Below are positions 30,183-41,100 of a stretch of DNA of 64,000 nucleotides, piece by piece. Below the pieces are notes generated by a model, which did no database searches, was not told the DNA's origin, and saw only the letters and a program-made list of their open reading frames with translations. Source of the stretch: Lodderomyces elongisporus (taxonomy: Eukaryota; Ascomycota; Pichiomycetes; Serinales; Debaryomycetaceae); assembly GCF_030384665.1 (NCBI RefSeq), contig NC_083676.1, positions 434,001 through 498,000 on the forward strand. Direction: 5' to 3'. Numbering within the stretch: position 1 is the stretch's first letter; each line of letters opens with the position of its first letter. The translations under genes were made by a program, and so were the position numbers.

Positions 30183-32168
30183 ATGGTTGTGGATACGATT
30201 AAGTCCTTTTCCAATAATGTGGGGACGCACATCAAAGACGCTTATAAAACAACGGGAACAGAGCTTCACCATTTCTCTCGCACTGTAAAGGATACTATCA
30301 CATTCCACCATCGAGACTATGACAAGGACGATGAATTGATTTCTGATTATAAACATGATTTAAAGCAAGCGAGAAAAGGATTGAAGCATTTGATATCACA
30401 AAACAACCAACTTTACAAGAGGTTACTCCCCGGGGTGCTTGCAATGAATCTAAAGGTTGCCAAGGACTTTATCAATTTGATTGGTCCCAACTCTTTACAT
30501 TTCAAAAACATTGAGCGATATTATCATGACTTTGACGTTTACCAGGCTACACAAATTATTCCCCATGTTCATCCAAAAGAGAGAGAGTTTTTAATTGAGA
30601 GTGTAAATGAAGAGTTGTATCAATACACGAGGTCAATAGAAGGGTTGAAAGTACACTTGGATGAAGAAAACGAATACTTTGCCCATTCATTAAACCCGAA
30701 GATCAAGAATATGCGGAAAAGATTAAATGAAACTTTGAAATTGATCAAGCACAGAGATAGAGCAAGACAAGACCAAGATATCTTGAATAGGAAAATTGCC
30801 AAAATGAACCAAAAACAACCACCATTGAGTGAAAAGGACCAGAAGCATATCGAAGAATACTTGAAAGAATTTGAAGTAATCGATACCAAATATAATGCAC
30901 TAAACGACAAAGCGGTTGCAATTTTGCCACATATAATGTCTTTTTTGCAAGAGTTTCTTGAAAATATCATCAAGTTGCTCATTTGCCACCAAACAACCGT
31001 TTACGAAAAGACAATGGAGACCTTGAAGTACTTCAACATATTTTACGGTTACATGAACGAAGAAACAATTCCTGATTATGAAACTATAACTACACAATGG
31101 GAGCAAGATATAACACGGACGAGACTCCAACTCGAGTCCTTTCTACAAGTTGTTCAGGGCAAACATACAGATATAAATGAGGATATCGATGACAAGGATA
31201 AGGCACTGAAGACACACAAGTTTTGGGTTAGTATGACTAATCGACTACAGGAAAAGAAACATGTAGTAAAGCCAAAGAATCAAACACTGGGAATGTTCAA
31301 CGACACTGTAGCGATTGACCCATTGGACGCCTTTGTCAAGTATGAGAATCCTCAAGCAAACCAAACTGAAACATACCATCCACGCAAGGTGATTGCTATT
31401 GAAGATGTTGTTGTTTTGAAGAAAGAAGTTACACCGCCTCCACCATTACCACCAAGACGAATGTCTGCGCTTCCCATCTTGATACAAACACAAACACACT
31501 ATCAAAGTCAAAGTCAAAGTCAAAACCAAAATCAAGATCAGGCGTATAACCAGCTGTCATTGCCAGTATATCCTTCAGCACTCAACGAATCGATGGAGTC
31601 ATTGAATCTAGATGATGATTACGATGATGATGGTGCATCTTCCATCATTTCAGACTCCTCGGATGTTAGTTCTATTTCAAGTGCTTCTTTTAGTCGAGTA
31701 ACAACAAGAACATCAAGTGACAAGCAATCTTCTACAGAGAGACACTTGAGCAAAATCTATAATACCGCAAAGAATGAGATCAAAGTAGCTCCATTGGCTT
31801 TATCGCCATCACTTTCAGCAGAAAAAAATGTATTATCATGGGATTTCCCTGTGACTGTGCAAAATTCATCTGAAAGACCACCAATGACACGTGCTTATGA
31901 ATTGTCCTTGTGGCAAAAATTTTTTGACAAGCTCGATAAGTCAGCATCAACAGAACGAGTGGCCAAATACGACTTTGATGGGCGTCACGTTGGTGATTTA
32001 TCATTTAAACAAGGTGACACCATCGAAATCATTTTCGATTTCCAACGGGTAGATAGTTTATACCTGCAAGATAACCACAACTGGTTAATCGGAATTATAA
32101 GAGGGGACGATAGCGCAAACACCTTGTCTTGTAGAATTGGACTAGTTCCCAGCAATTACCTAGTGTAG
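30183..32168 (+). CDS. BAR and SH3 domain protein, Rvs167/amphiphysin-like
   Basis: Predicted membrane-curving adaptor of the endocytic/cortical actin machinery. The first ATG at 30183 gives 661 residues (the open frame extends to a GTG at 30063, which is not used). Residues about 1-330 form a BAR-type coiled-coil region, including VKDTITFHHRDYDKDDELIS, a central charged helix pair and FLQEFLENIIKLLICHQTTV. A Pro-rich SH3 ligand motif (TPPPPLPPRR) lies at about residue 420, then Gln/Ser/Asp-rich linker. A C-terminal SH3 domain (about 600-661) shows RVAKYDFDGRHVGDLSFKQG, NWLIGII and GLVPSNYLV. The arrangement is that of Rvs167. CUG-Ser yeasts have several Rvs167 paralogs and the divergent BAR part suggests one of these, so I give no symbol. 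Confidence 0.8.
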   Translation: MVVDTIKSFSNNVGTHIKDAYKTTGTELHHFSRTVKDTITFHHRDYDKDDELISDYKHDLKQARKGLKHLISQNNQLYKRLLPGVLAMNLKVAKDFINLIGPNSLHFKNIERYYHDFDVYQATQIIPHVHPKEREFLIESVNEELYQYTRSIEGLKVHLDEENEYFAHSLNPKIKNMRKRLNETLKLIKHRDRARQDQDILNRKIAKMNQKQPPLSEKDQKHIEEYLKEFEVIDTKYNALNDKAVAILPHIMSFLQEFLENIIKLLICHQTTVYEKTMETLKYFNIFYGYMNEETIPDYETITTQWEQDITRTRLQLESFLQVVQGKHTDINEDIDDKDKALKTHKFWVSMTNRLQEKKHVVKPKNQTLGMFNDTVAIDPLDAFVKYENPQANQTETYHPRKVIAIEDVVVLKKEVTPPPPLPPRRMSALPILIQTQTHYQSQSQSQNQNQDQAYNQLSLPVYPSALNESMESLNLDDDYDDDGASSIISDSSDVSSISSASFSRVTTRTSSDKQSSTERHLSKIYNTAKNEIKVAPLALSPSLSAEKNVLSWDFPVTVQNSSERPPMTRAYELSLWQKFFDKLDKSASTERVAKYDFDGRHVGDLSFKQGDTIEIIFDFQRVDSLYLQDNHNWLIGIIRGDDSANTLSCRIGLVPSNYLV

Positions 32169-32499
32169 GTAGTTCAAATAACAAAGCAAGAAGAAAAATA
32201 CCAAACCAAATACTTATTTGCATTTACAACTAATGCACAAAGTCCATCTACCTATCTACTAGTTACTTAACTCGCCATAAATATTGTCCATCCTGTTAAT
32301 TATATATATATATATATTCAAATTATGTTAAATCGCATTACAGACTCATTAATTTACTTTTTGTTTTTTTTTTTTTTGTTTGTTTGTTTTTTTTCCTTCT
32401 CTTCTTCCCATTTTTATACCCATTTACTTACTTACTAATTTGTAAATCTTTCTTTTTTTATTATTTATTATTATTATTCCTCATCTTCTCTCTCCAAGC
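32169..32499. other. Convergent spacer before ILV2
   Basis: Contains the 3' ends of the BAR-SH3 gene and ILV2. It has T-rich tracts and a TA run near 32300-32317. No gene is seen. Confidence 0.6.
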
Positions 32500-34614
32500 T
32501 TAGTACAATCCACCAGTTCTTTGTTTCCTCAATGCATTTTGTTGTTTTTCAGTCTCTGAGTCCCAAAGGATAAAATCGTCCAATGCTTTACCAGCTGGCA
32601 CCATTGGCAAGACTGGCACTTTCTTTTCAACGTAAACTTCCAAGAGGACTGGCTCTTTACAGTCCAAAAATTCCTTAACACCAGACTTCAATTGATCCTG
32701 GGTCTCGATTCTGATACCCTTGACGCCCATAGCCTCGGCCAATTTCATAAAGTCTGGGTTAGTTTGATGTGTGTGCGAGTATCTGTGTTCGTAGAATAAA
32801 GATTGCCATTGTGTCACCATACCTTGTTCTTCATTATTGAGGACACAAATCTTGACTGGTGCTCCGGCTTGAACTGCAGAAGAGAGTTCAGTAAGGGTCA
32901 TGTTGAATGAGGCATCTCCATCAATGTCAATGACAATAGCATCTGGCTTAGCCACTTGTGCACCAATAGCTGCTGGAAGACCATATCCCATGGTTCCCAA
33001 ACCACCTGATGTGATCATGGTTCTTGGCTTGGTCCATGTAAAATGTTGAGCTGCCCACATTTGATGCTGTCCAACACCGGTTGTAACAATAACTTCCTTA
33101 TTGTATGTCATTGATTGGTCCGAGATTTCCTTAATCAATGTTTGTGGCTTAATTTTGGATTCTGGTGTTTCCAATTGGTATGAGTATGGGTATTTCTCTT
33201 TCCATTCATTAAGTTGAGCAAACCATTCTGGTCTGTCGCTAATGGAGTTTACGAGAGGAATAAATTTCTTCAAGTTTGCAGTGACATCACCTTCAATAGC
33301 CTCGGTTGCCTCAACAACTTTGTTGATGTTCTTTGGCGAGATTTCAAAATGCAAGATACCACCACGGTTCTCGCTGGCTGCCAATTTAGCTTCTGGAGCA
33401 AATTTGGCAATGTTACCAGTAACACGATCGTCAAATCTAGCACCAAGAGCAATGATACAGTCAGCATTTTGTATTGCTGTGTTGGCTGCAGCACTTCCAT
33501 GCATACCCAACATATCCAATGATTTGGAATCTCTTTGGTCAAATGCACCCAATGCCTGTAATGTGGTGGTAACTGGAATGTTGGCCTTGTCAGCCAACTC
33601 CTTCAATAACTTGGGTCCATCTTCGTGGTTGAGAATACCAGCACCGCAGTAAATGATTGGCTTTTTGGCCTTGTTCAAGATGTTTGCTGATCTCTTGATT
33701 GCTTCCGAGGTGAACTCATTTACGGCTTTCTTTGTAATCATACTCAATGCATTGGATGGTAATGTAGTCTTGATTGGGATGGATTCTCTCAAGATTGATG
33801 CTGTGACATCCTTTGGTAAATCAACCAAAACGGGACCTGGTCTACCAGAGGTGGCAATCTCAAATGCTTCGTTAATACGCCTTGGCAATTCAGCAACATT
33901 CTTCACCATAACATTCCACTTTGAACAAGACCTTGAGATACCAATGACATCAGCTTCTTGGAAAGCATCGGTACCAATAGCGGTAGTGGGCACTTGACCG
34001 GTAAACACAACCAATGGAACACCATCCATTAATGCGTCCGCCATTGGAGTGATGACATTTGTGGCACCAGGGCCCGAAGTAACCAAGACAACACCTGGCT
34101 TACCGCTGGCTCTGGCATAACCTTCAGCCATGTGGCCGGCACCTTGTTCGTGTCTGGGCAAAACAAATTTAAATTTTTCCGAGTTGTAGATAGCGTCAAA
34201 CACTGGCAAAATGGCTCCACCTGCATATCCAAACACAGTGTCTACATTGTGTCTAAGCATCATTTCATGGAAGATTTCACCACCGGTCAAACCAATAAAT
34301 GAGTCATCCATCACAACATCTTTTTGGCCGCCAAGTCCACCACGACGATGGCGCTGCTGCTGCTGTTGTTGTTGTTGTTGTTGTGCAAGAGGAGTGTTGT
34401 GCAATGAAGTGATTGGTGGAGTTTGTTTCAGTGGTGAATCGACATCAGCAGTATTGAAAGCAGGTGAAGGTGTTGGTCTAGTTGCCGAAGCTGAACTAGC
34501 TGCCGAAGAGGCATTTTGTTGGTTTACCTTTGTGAATGTTCTAGTTTGTGATTTGGCGACTTGGTAAAGTTGTTTTTTCATACAACTGCTGGATTTAATA
34601 GTCCTTGAAAGCAT
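32500..34614 (-). CDS. ILV2: Acetolactate synthase catalytic subunit, mitochondrial
   Basis: ThDP- and FAD-dependent enzyme for the first common step of valine, leucine and isoleucine synthesis (pyruvate to acetolactate, or with 2-oxobutyrate to acetohydroxybutyrate), in the mitochondrial matrix. The ATG at 34614 gives 704 residues. A further in-frame TTG upstream is ignored. Residues 1-110 are a presequence (MLSRTIKSSSC) plus a linker with a poly-Gln run. Catalytic elements: GYAGGAILPVFDAIY, RHEQGAGHMAEGYARASGKP with the essential Glu, VTSGPGATN, FGLP-type and GARFDDRVTGN (FAD region), GLGTMGYGLPAAIGAQ, DIDGDASFNMTLTEL (ThDP/Mg motif), and VTQWQSLFYEHRYSHTH. The upstream region carries a Gcn4-type site. 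Confidence 0.97.
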   Translation of the reverse strand: MLSRTIKSSSCMKKQLYQVAKSQTRTFTKVNQQNASSAASSASATRPTPSPAFNTADVDSPLKQTPPITSLHNTPLAQQQQQQQQQQRHRRGGLGGQKDVVMDDSFIGLTGGEIFHEMMLRHNVDTVFGYAGGAILPVFDAIYNSEKFKFVLPRHEQGAGHMAEGYARASGKPGVVLVTSGPGATNVITPMADALMDGVPLVVFTGQVPTTAIGTDAFQEADVIGISRSCSKWNVMVKNVAELPRRINEAFEIATSGRPGPVLVDLPKDVTASILRESIPIKTTLPSNALSMITKKAVNEFTSEAIKRSANILNKAKKPIIYCGAGILNHEDGPKLLKELADKANIPVTTTLQALGAFDQRDSKSLDMLGMHGSAAANTAIQNADCIIALGARFDDRVTGNIAKFAPEAKLAASENRGGILHFEISPKNINKVVEATEAIEGDVTANLKKFIPLVNSISDRPEWFAQLNEWKEKYPYSYQLETPESKIKPQTLIKEISDQSMTYNKEVIVTTGVGQHQMWAAQHFTWTKPRTMITSGGLGTMGYGLPAAIGAQVAKPDAIVIDIDGDASFNMTLTELSSAVQAGAPVKICVLNNEEQGMVTQWQSLFYEHRYSHTHQTNPDFMKLAEAMGVKGIRIETQDQLKSGVKEFLDCKEPVLLEVYVEKKVPVLPMVPAGKALDDFILWDSETEKQQNALRKQRTGGLY

Positions 34615-34891
34615 CTTGCAATAAAAAAAAAAGGGGGGGTTCTGCAATGGTTTGTTTAGAATAGATTAGATTAGATTCTGATATCTCGATAAATGGAGGA
34701 AAAGAAAAGAAGAAAATCAGGAAAAGAAGAAAGATATCTGGTGTATTGATCAAGGTTGGAAAGAAAAAGAGGAAAAAAGGAAAAGGAAAAGAATCAACCA
34801 AATCTTGTGAGTAATCGCTATATTATTTTGTCTTGGGGTTAGTCACAGTAGAGATCCTATACCGGTGTATTCAATTTTTTTTTTTTTCACT

Positions 34892-34899
34892 GGTGACTC
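34892..34899 (+). promoter_or_regulatory. Gcn4-type site upstream of ILV2
   Basis: GGTGACTC matches the core of the bZIP activator Gcn4 (RRTGACTC). It lies about 280 bases upstream of the ILV2 start codon, where general amino acid control sites are expected. Function is inferred from position and family knowledge. Confidence 0.5.
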
Positions 34900-35478
34900 T
34901 TTACAAAAAAATTTTTTTTTTTTTTTCTTTCTTTCTTTCTTTGTGAAAAATTTCATTTTCCGGAACTAAGGAAGAGGAGGAAAAAAAGAAAAACTGGAGT
35001 ATGATGTCTTTTGAGCAAAAGAAGTGGATTATGTAATACTACTGTGTGAACTTACCTAATGCTTTGGTAGCAAACGCAGACTTATTATATAATTGTATTA
35101 TACTATATTACATAATACCTGACAAATATATTGCTTAGCAAAAAACAAATAAAAAAAAAGAAAGAAAACAGTTTGTTTGTCTTGAGTCTTTTCTGTTGTT
35201 TTTTTTTTTTCATTTTCATTTTCATTTTTTTATAGGTCCCTTTACCGCTCTACTGCAAACTTCCTCCCCGCCCCACTTGCTCACATATAAATATTGTATA
35301 TAAGTAATGTATTGTATATATATATAAATTTATATACTAAAAAGTCTGGACGAACGGAGGAAAATATTGTACATTTGTTAAGAAAAAAAATAATAAAAAT
35401 AAATGAGGAAGAATGAAGAAAAGGAAGAAAAGGAAGAAAAAGCCTTAAAGTGCGCATACGTATTCAGATTACCAAATG

Positions 35479-35580
35479 TCACGTGGTGCTTATCACGTGG
35501 TCTTGATTTAGTTTATTCTGATGACTAGGAAAAATAAAGACACGCTCACACTCACGCAGTCACGCACTCACATGCACGTG
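35479..35580. promoter_or_regulatory. CACGTG box cluster between ILV2 and MEP1
   Basis: Three CACGTG palindromes occur within about 100 bases: TCACGTG at 35479-35485 and 35493-35499, and CACGTG at 35575-35580. Cbf1, Tye7 or Pho4-type bHLH proteins bind this core. They are about 870 bases upstream of ILV2, and downstream of MEP1, so ILV2 is the likelier target. Confidence 0.45.
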
Positions 35581-35933
35581 TTGTATCACTAACAGTGATG
35601 GAAGTACATACATTCATCCTACTTTTGACTATATGAAATTGGTCATTTCAAGGTAAAAAAAAAAAAAAAAAATCAAGATACAAGAAATGTGGGGAAGATA
35701 AGGAAAAGAGAAGGTGGGGAGGGGAGAGCGGTGAGAAGAGAGATAGAATTAAAGAAAGTGATTGAATGTACATTATCAATTTTGGGATAGTCTCGTGTTC
35801 ATTCTCATTTTTTTACAGTTTTTTTTTTTTCAGCTTTATAAAAGAAGTAATTTTTTTTATTCATTTCTAGTCTATCATTGTTTCGTATCATTTTTATTTC
35901 AATTTCAATTTCAATTTTTTTTTTTAATTTAGT

Positions 35934-36175
35934 TTACTCGGCTAGGTATGGTCTCGGCTCGAGATCCTCTGTTCGAGCAACACTCTGACTTCGACTTGGA
36001 TTTTGACTGTGAATAGGTATTTGATGTTGTAGATGATCTTCAGTTGCTAAATGTCTCGGCTGGATCTTTTCGTCACTCATTGTGCCCGAAGTATCGTCAT
36101 TCTCCAAAGATCCACCAATTCCATTAATAATCTCTGGGGCTTGCATCTTGCTATTGTTGTTTTTAAAGTTATTGC

Positions 36176-36207
<32 letters not shown>

Positions 36208-37661
36208 CTATTGATAATGTCATTTTCGTTTTCGCTTCCTCTTACTCCAAGATTGTGTTCATCATATGGTTCCTTGACATAGGCGTGGATTTTTTCCAAT
36301 TCTTTTTCGCGATCTTGCGGCGTTCCCCAATCAAGGAAATCTCTCCTCACTTCAACGTAATCATAAGCAAACTCACCAATTTGGTCTTCATCGACACCCA
36401 TTTCTTCTCCATTGTAATCAACACGCAAGTGCAAGCCAGGGATCTTGTTTATGACAAAGCACAAGATAGCAGTAACAACTCCAGCATAGGCAAAAGTGGC
36501 CAAGATATAGGCGATTTGTATATACAATTGTTTCCAATTGTGATCGATCCAACCACCTTCATGAGTAGTCACTCCATCGTAGCCAATAACGGTGGCTGAG
36601 CCAAATAATGCATTAAACAATAAGCCAATAACACCAGCAACACCGTGCTCTGCCCAGACATCCAAGGAATCATCGACATGGCAAAGATACTTGATCTTGG
36701 TTGACAAGTTACACACTATACCAGCAACAACCCCCAAAATAACACTTGCCCACAATGGGATCATACCTGAGCTCGGAGTAGCTGCCACTAAACCGGAAAT
36801 GCATCCAGAACAAACAGCTACCATGGACCATTTGTTTTCCAATCTGAAATCAAGCAAGCACCATGAAATAGCACCAAAAGCGCCACACAAGTGGGTGTTC
36901 ATCATTGAATAAGCAACCTTGACACTAGGATTGGCGCACGAGAAACCATTGAAAAACAACCATCCAACATAGAGCAATGCCGTACCCAAAAACACAGTTG
37001 AGATATTATGTGGACGATAGTTAATCATCAATGTTTCATTTCTTCTTCCCAAAAATGCCGAGTAGACAAATGCAGAAACACCAGAAAGGATCTCAACTGG
37101 ACCTCCGCCTGCATAGTCCAATGCACCAGATTTGTAGTTCATGGCCCATCCACCGCCCCAGATCCAATAAACCACGGGACAATAGACTATGGTGGCCCAG
37201 CAAAAGAGAAACACCATTGCTGGTAAGAAACGGCCTCTTTCTCCAATACATCCACCTGCCAAGATGGCCAATGTCACCAAGAGGAACTGCAATTGGAAAA
37301 TGGCAAATGCCAATTGTGGAAAGTCCAGATCGTCGCTTGATGCACCCAACAAGTTTTTGAATCCAAAGAAATGCAAGTCTCCAATGAATGGGTTTGTGCT
37401 CTTGTCGCTAAACGCGAGAGAGTATCCCCAGAAATACCATTGGAAGATGCCGATAAAACTCGACATTATAACGATCCAAATCATTGATAATGCACTTTTC
37501 CTTCTGGCTAACCCGCTGTAAAGGAAAGCGAGCCCTGGCACCATGATCCAGATCATGGCAGAGGCTATTGTGAATAAAAGAACATAACTTTCGTCGTATT
37601 CCAAGTTTTGAGTGAATAATTGTCTTCGTGTTAGAAGTTGCTTGATTACTTCTTCTGTCAT
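35934..37661 (-). CDS. MEP1: Ammonium permease of the Mep1/Mep3 type
   Basis: Plasma-membrane ammonium transporter of the Amt/Mep/Rh family with about eleven transmembrane helices and 575 residues. The opening helix WIMVPGLAFLYSGLARRKSA and FQWYFWGYSLAFS are diagnostic. The pore twin-His pattern is informative: the first position reads GGGPVEILSGVSAFVYS, with Glu in place of His. The second His is kept in WAEHGVAGVIGLL. This Glu is known from Mep1 and Mep3 but not from the sensor-transporter Mep2, so I call the Mep1 class. The C-terminus beyond about residue 430 is long, with an Asn-rich run (NNNNNNINNNSNN), and ends after an SRSQSVARTEDLEPRPY stretch. It is divergent from ACS1 across 6.4 kb. 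Confidence 0.85.
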
Positions 37662-38160
37662 TATGGTTTATAATTAGAAATTGAAAAAAAAAAAAAAGAA
37701 ACGAAGAACGAAAATAATTTGGAATTCAGGATATGAATATTTAAATATTCTTTCCTATGATAGTTTGGTGGTTTGATGAATAATGAATCAGGTCGAAATG
37801 AAAAGCTATAGGAATTTGTGTGGCTAGTATGTTTGTTTTTTTCTTATAAACCTCTTTATTCCTTGTGTTTTTTTTTACTTTAGCGTTGTTGAGTAGTAAA
37901 GTATCCTGACTCAAGTGACTCAAATTGTTTCTTCAATGCTAGGTTGAAAGATGAGAAAATTAATGGTAAAACCAGTTGTTTGTGTTTTCTTATTGGTTCA
38001 ATGATGATATGGAAAGTAAGTGGTGAATAGTTGATGAAAAGATGAATAATGAAAATGGATTGTTGAATCGAATATTGAAAAGAAATGGAAAATGGAAAAA
38101 GGAAAAAGGAAAAAGAAGAAAAAAAAAAGAAAAGAAAAGAAAAGAAGGGAACCGATTGTA

Positions 38161-38166
38161 GATAAG
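38161..38166 (+). promoter_or_regulatory. GATAAG site upstream of MEP1
   Basis: GATAAG lies 500 bases upstream of the MEP1 start. Further copies occur at 40028-40033 (as CTTATC) and 40465-40470. GATA activators of nitrogen catabolite control (Gln3/Gat1 type) recognise this motif and regulate ammonium permeases. A hexamer is common by chance, so this is suggestive only. Confidence 0.3.
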
Positions 38167-41100
38167 TTGAATTTATCAAATCTAGTGTGATATTTTTTCA
38201 ATTTTGCCAAAATGAATATAGTTTTTCTTTTTTTTTTATTATTAATATAAATTCATATACATATATATTTGTTTATATATATATATATATATGTAGGCAC
38301 AGTATATGATTATGATATCGGTATGGAAGAAGAAGAAGAAGAAGAAGAGGAAACTAAAATAAAAATATAAATATAAAAATATAAATAAAAAAAAAATATA
38401 AAATGCAATAATGCGAGTTACAGGACATCTCTCACCATGTATATGATTGACGGTCTTTAGTAGCTATTCCTTTCACAGCCTTCCAGAGCCCAGCAAAAAG
38501 CAATTAGCCGAGACGAGAAAACTGGAGCGTGATGTAAGCATCTACGCATGGCGAAGGAGACTGGTGGTGGGGGGGGTGAAGGGGAAGGGTAGGTAGAGAA
38601 GAGCAAAGAGGGAAGAGCAAAAAATGGAAGATGGAAGATGGAAGATGGAAGGAGGCTAAGGCGGCGGTTCATAAAATGTATAGAGAGATGGTGCATCGAG
38701 TAGAAACAATAGAAGAGTTTTGGTACAAAAACAAGCGCACTAATAGTTGTAAATATATATATTTATACATACACTTTTTATTACTTTGATTATTACCAAC
38801 TTGTATGGTGTTTCCCCCCCCCCCTTAGTTTTCCTATAGTAACTCAGACATGCATTTACGACTTGACTTTACTTTCATATGTAATTTTTTTCTATTTTTT
38901 TTGTTTTTGAGGTTTTTCTCTGATGACAGGACAGTTTCTGATTCGCCGATAAAGAATCAGAGATAGATTTTCCTTCTTTACATCTGCATGTCATCTTTTT
39001 TAATTTCTTTTTTTATTTTTTTCCTTTGTTTTAGCTTCTTCTCACAAATTAAAAAAATTTTTCGTTGGCGGCGGTTGTGCACGTTTCTTTTTTTTTTTTG
39101 CAGCAATTGAGATTGATTATAAGTTTGAAAAAACAAAGAAACTACACCGAGTTTTACAATAAGGTACTCATGTTCTCACACATTCTAAACAATGTTTTGT
39201 TCTATCCATTTGGTCTGTGCATAGTTTGTAAATTATTTTTTTGAAGAGGCAAGAAGAAGTAATGAACTCTTTCCAGTTTCTTCTTCTCTTGTTGTTGTTT
39301 AATTTTTTATGATTTGGACAAAGTTGAAATACCATGCTAGCATTTAGTAAAGAAAAAAGTAAAAGAAAATTTTTAATTCAAAAAAAAAAAAAAATGGGAA
39401 GAAAAAGGACAAAAAGTTGTTCCATGTTAAATGTTTATATTACATAATTTCTTACCTAATAGTAATTGACCAATCATATTTGAGATGGCATTCTTATCAG
39501 AAGACACAAAAGTAGCACCTGCCTTATCTCACATCCCGCGTCTCAATTTCAACTTCGCAGATTGCTTGTTGCCTGTTTCTCTTTTTTCTTTTTTCTTTTT
39601 TTTGTTTTGTAGTTGTATTTATTGTTGTTACACAGCTTTCAAATTTGTTGACTATTTTATTGCCCATACACTCTTTACTTACTTCTTATTCGGTTTACTA
39701 TAGCTTGAGAGGGAGGGAGGTAGTAGGTAAAGAGGAAATTGCTCTTGGTTATCTGTACAATAGCTTAAAAGGGGTAGTAAAAAAGATTGCAATATTGTGT
39801 ATTACATACAAGTGAATCACCCTACCCTGTTGAATAGTGTAAACTTGTACTTGTACTTGTACTTGTACTAGAACTTGTGTTTGAGTTTGCAAAAAAAAAA
39901 AAAACCCAGGATTTTGCACTTTTATATATATACATATGTATTATCAGTATTAATGTGTAAATAGTTATTATTTACCACTACAGCATAGTCTCCACAAGTG
40001 TCAAGGGAAATGTGTCTTTTTCTTTATCTTATCTATCTCTATATAAGTATTTGGTTTTGCTTATATGTTTCCTAATTGCAAGTTGTCTTTACGTACTCTA
40101 TATAAACAAAATATGTGTATAAAGAGAGGCAGAGAGTGTAGATGTGTAGATGTGTGTAGGTGTGATGTTTTCTTTTTTTTTTGGGTCTTGAAGGAAATAT
40201 TGTGTACATATTTGGGCTGCTTATTCACTTGCAAATTACTTTCCGGTTTCTTCCGGTAGAGTATAGGAGAAAAAGGAACTAAAGAATTTTGGAACAAAGA
40301 GAGAAAACGCCCTATGAATTTTTGTACTGCATGCAAAAAGAAAGGAACGGCAAGAACAGGAGTGAAGAGAAGAGTGGAAAAAGGCAAAATTGAAAACTGA
40401 AAAATTCAAATTCCGTTGTGTTCATTATAGTGAATCAGGAATATGCTAGCCCTACTACTGGTTAGATAAGAAAGCAAAAAAAAAAAAAGAAACTACTAGT
40501 GTGCAAAGATATAGTAGTATATATTAAGTGTTAATGTAAAACTTCTATGGGAAGTAACTGTTCATTTTTTTTCTGCTCTTTCTCTTCTATCAGCCTCTCT
40601 CTCTCTCTCTGTTTCTTTCTCTTCACAAATAGTTACACGTGATCAACTATGAATACAGTTAAATGATACGGCCATCTCCGAGACTGCGAAGTATCTATAC
40701 TTCTTTCAAATAACTTTAAGAAGCGAAAAATAAAACTTTATAAACAAAGCAAAAGATTATGCTGCAAAGGGAAAGATATATATATATATATATATTCACG
40801 TGACTTTTCTTCTTCTTTTTTTTCCACTTTTTTATTGTTACAATAATTTAATTGATACGTGTAGTTGAGATGTAAGCTTTTGAATTTGGCCATTCTTAGT
40901 GACTATGTAGTACACTACTTACAGTTCAATTGTCTATATATCGAAACTCTTATTTTTTTTTTGCATATATACTGTGTGCTTGCAGAGACATACTTGCGGT
41001 ATAGTGCATCAATTTGCATTTAGAGAGAGAGTGTGTGTGTGTGTCTCTCTGTTTCTATGTGTATATCCCAATAATCATAAGATACTACTGGCAGTTAAAT

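Larger units (their letters stand above)
34615..35933. other. ILV2 promoter and MEP1 3' region
   Basis: About 1.3 kb with no gene. It holds a Gcn4-type site and a cluster of CACGTG boxes (separate entries), several A/T homopolymers, and TA runs at about 35312-35330. Confidence 0.6.

Noticed and set aside
39485..39703. 72-codon ATG ORF in the MEP1-ACS1 spacer
   Set aside because: The second half is a T-rich tract giving poly-Phe and there is no recognisable motif. Not called.
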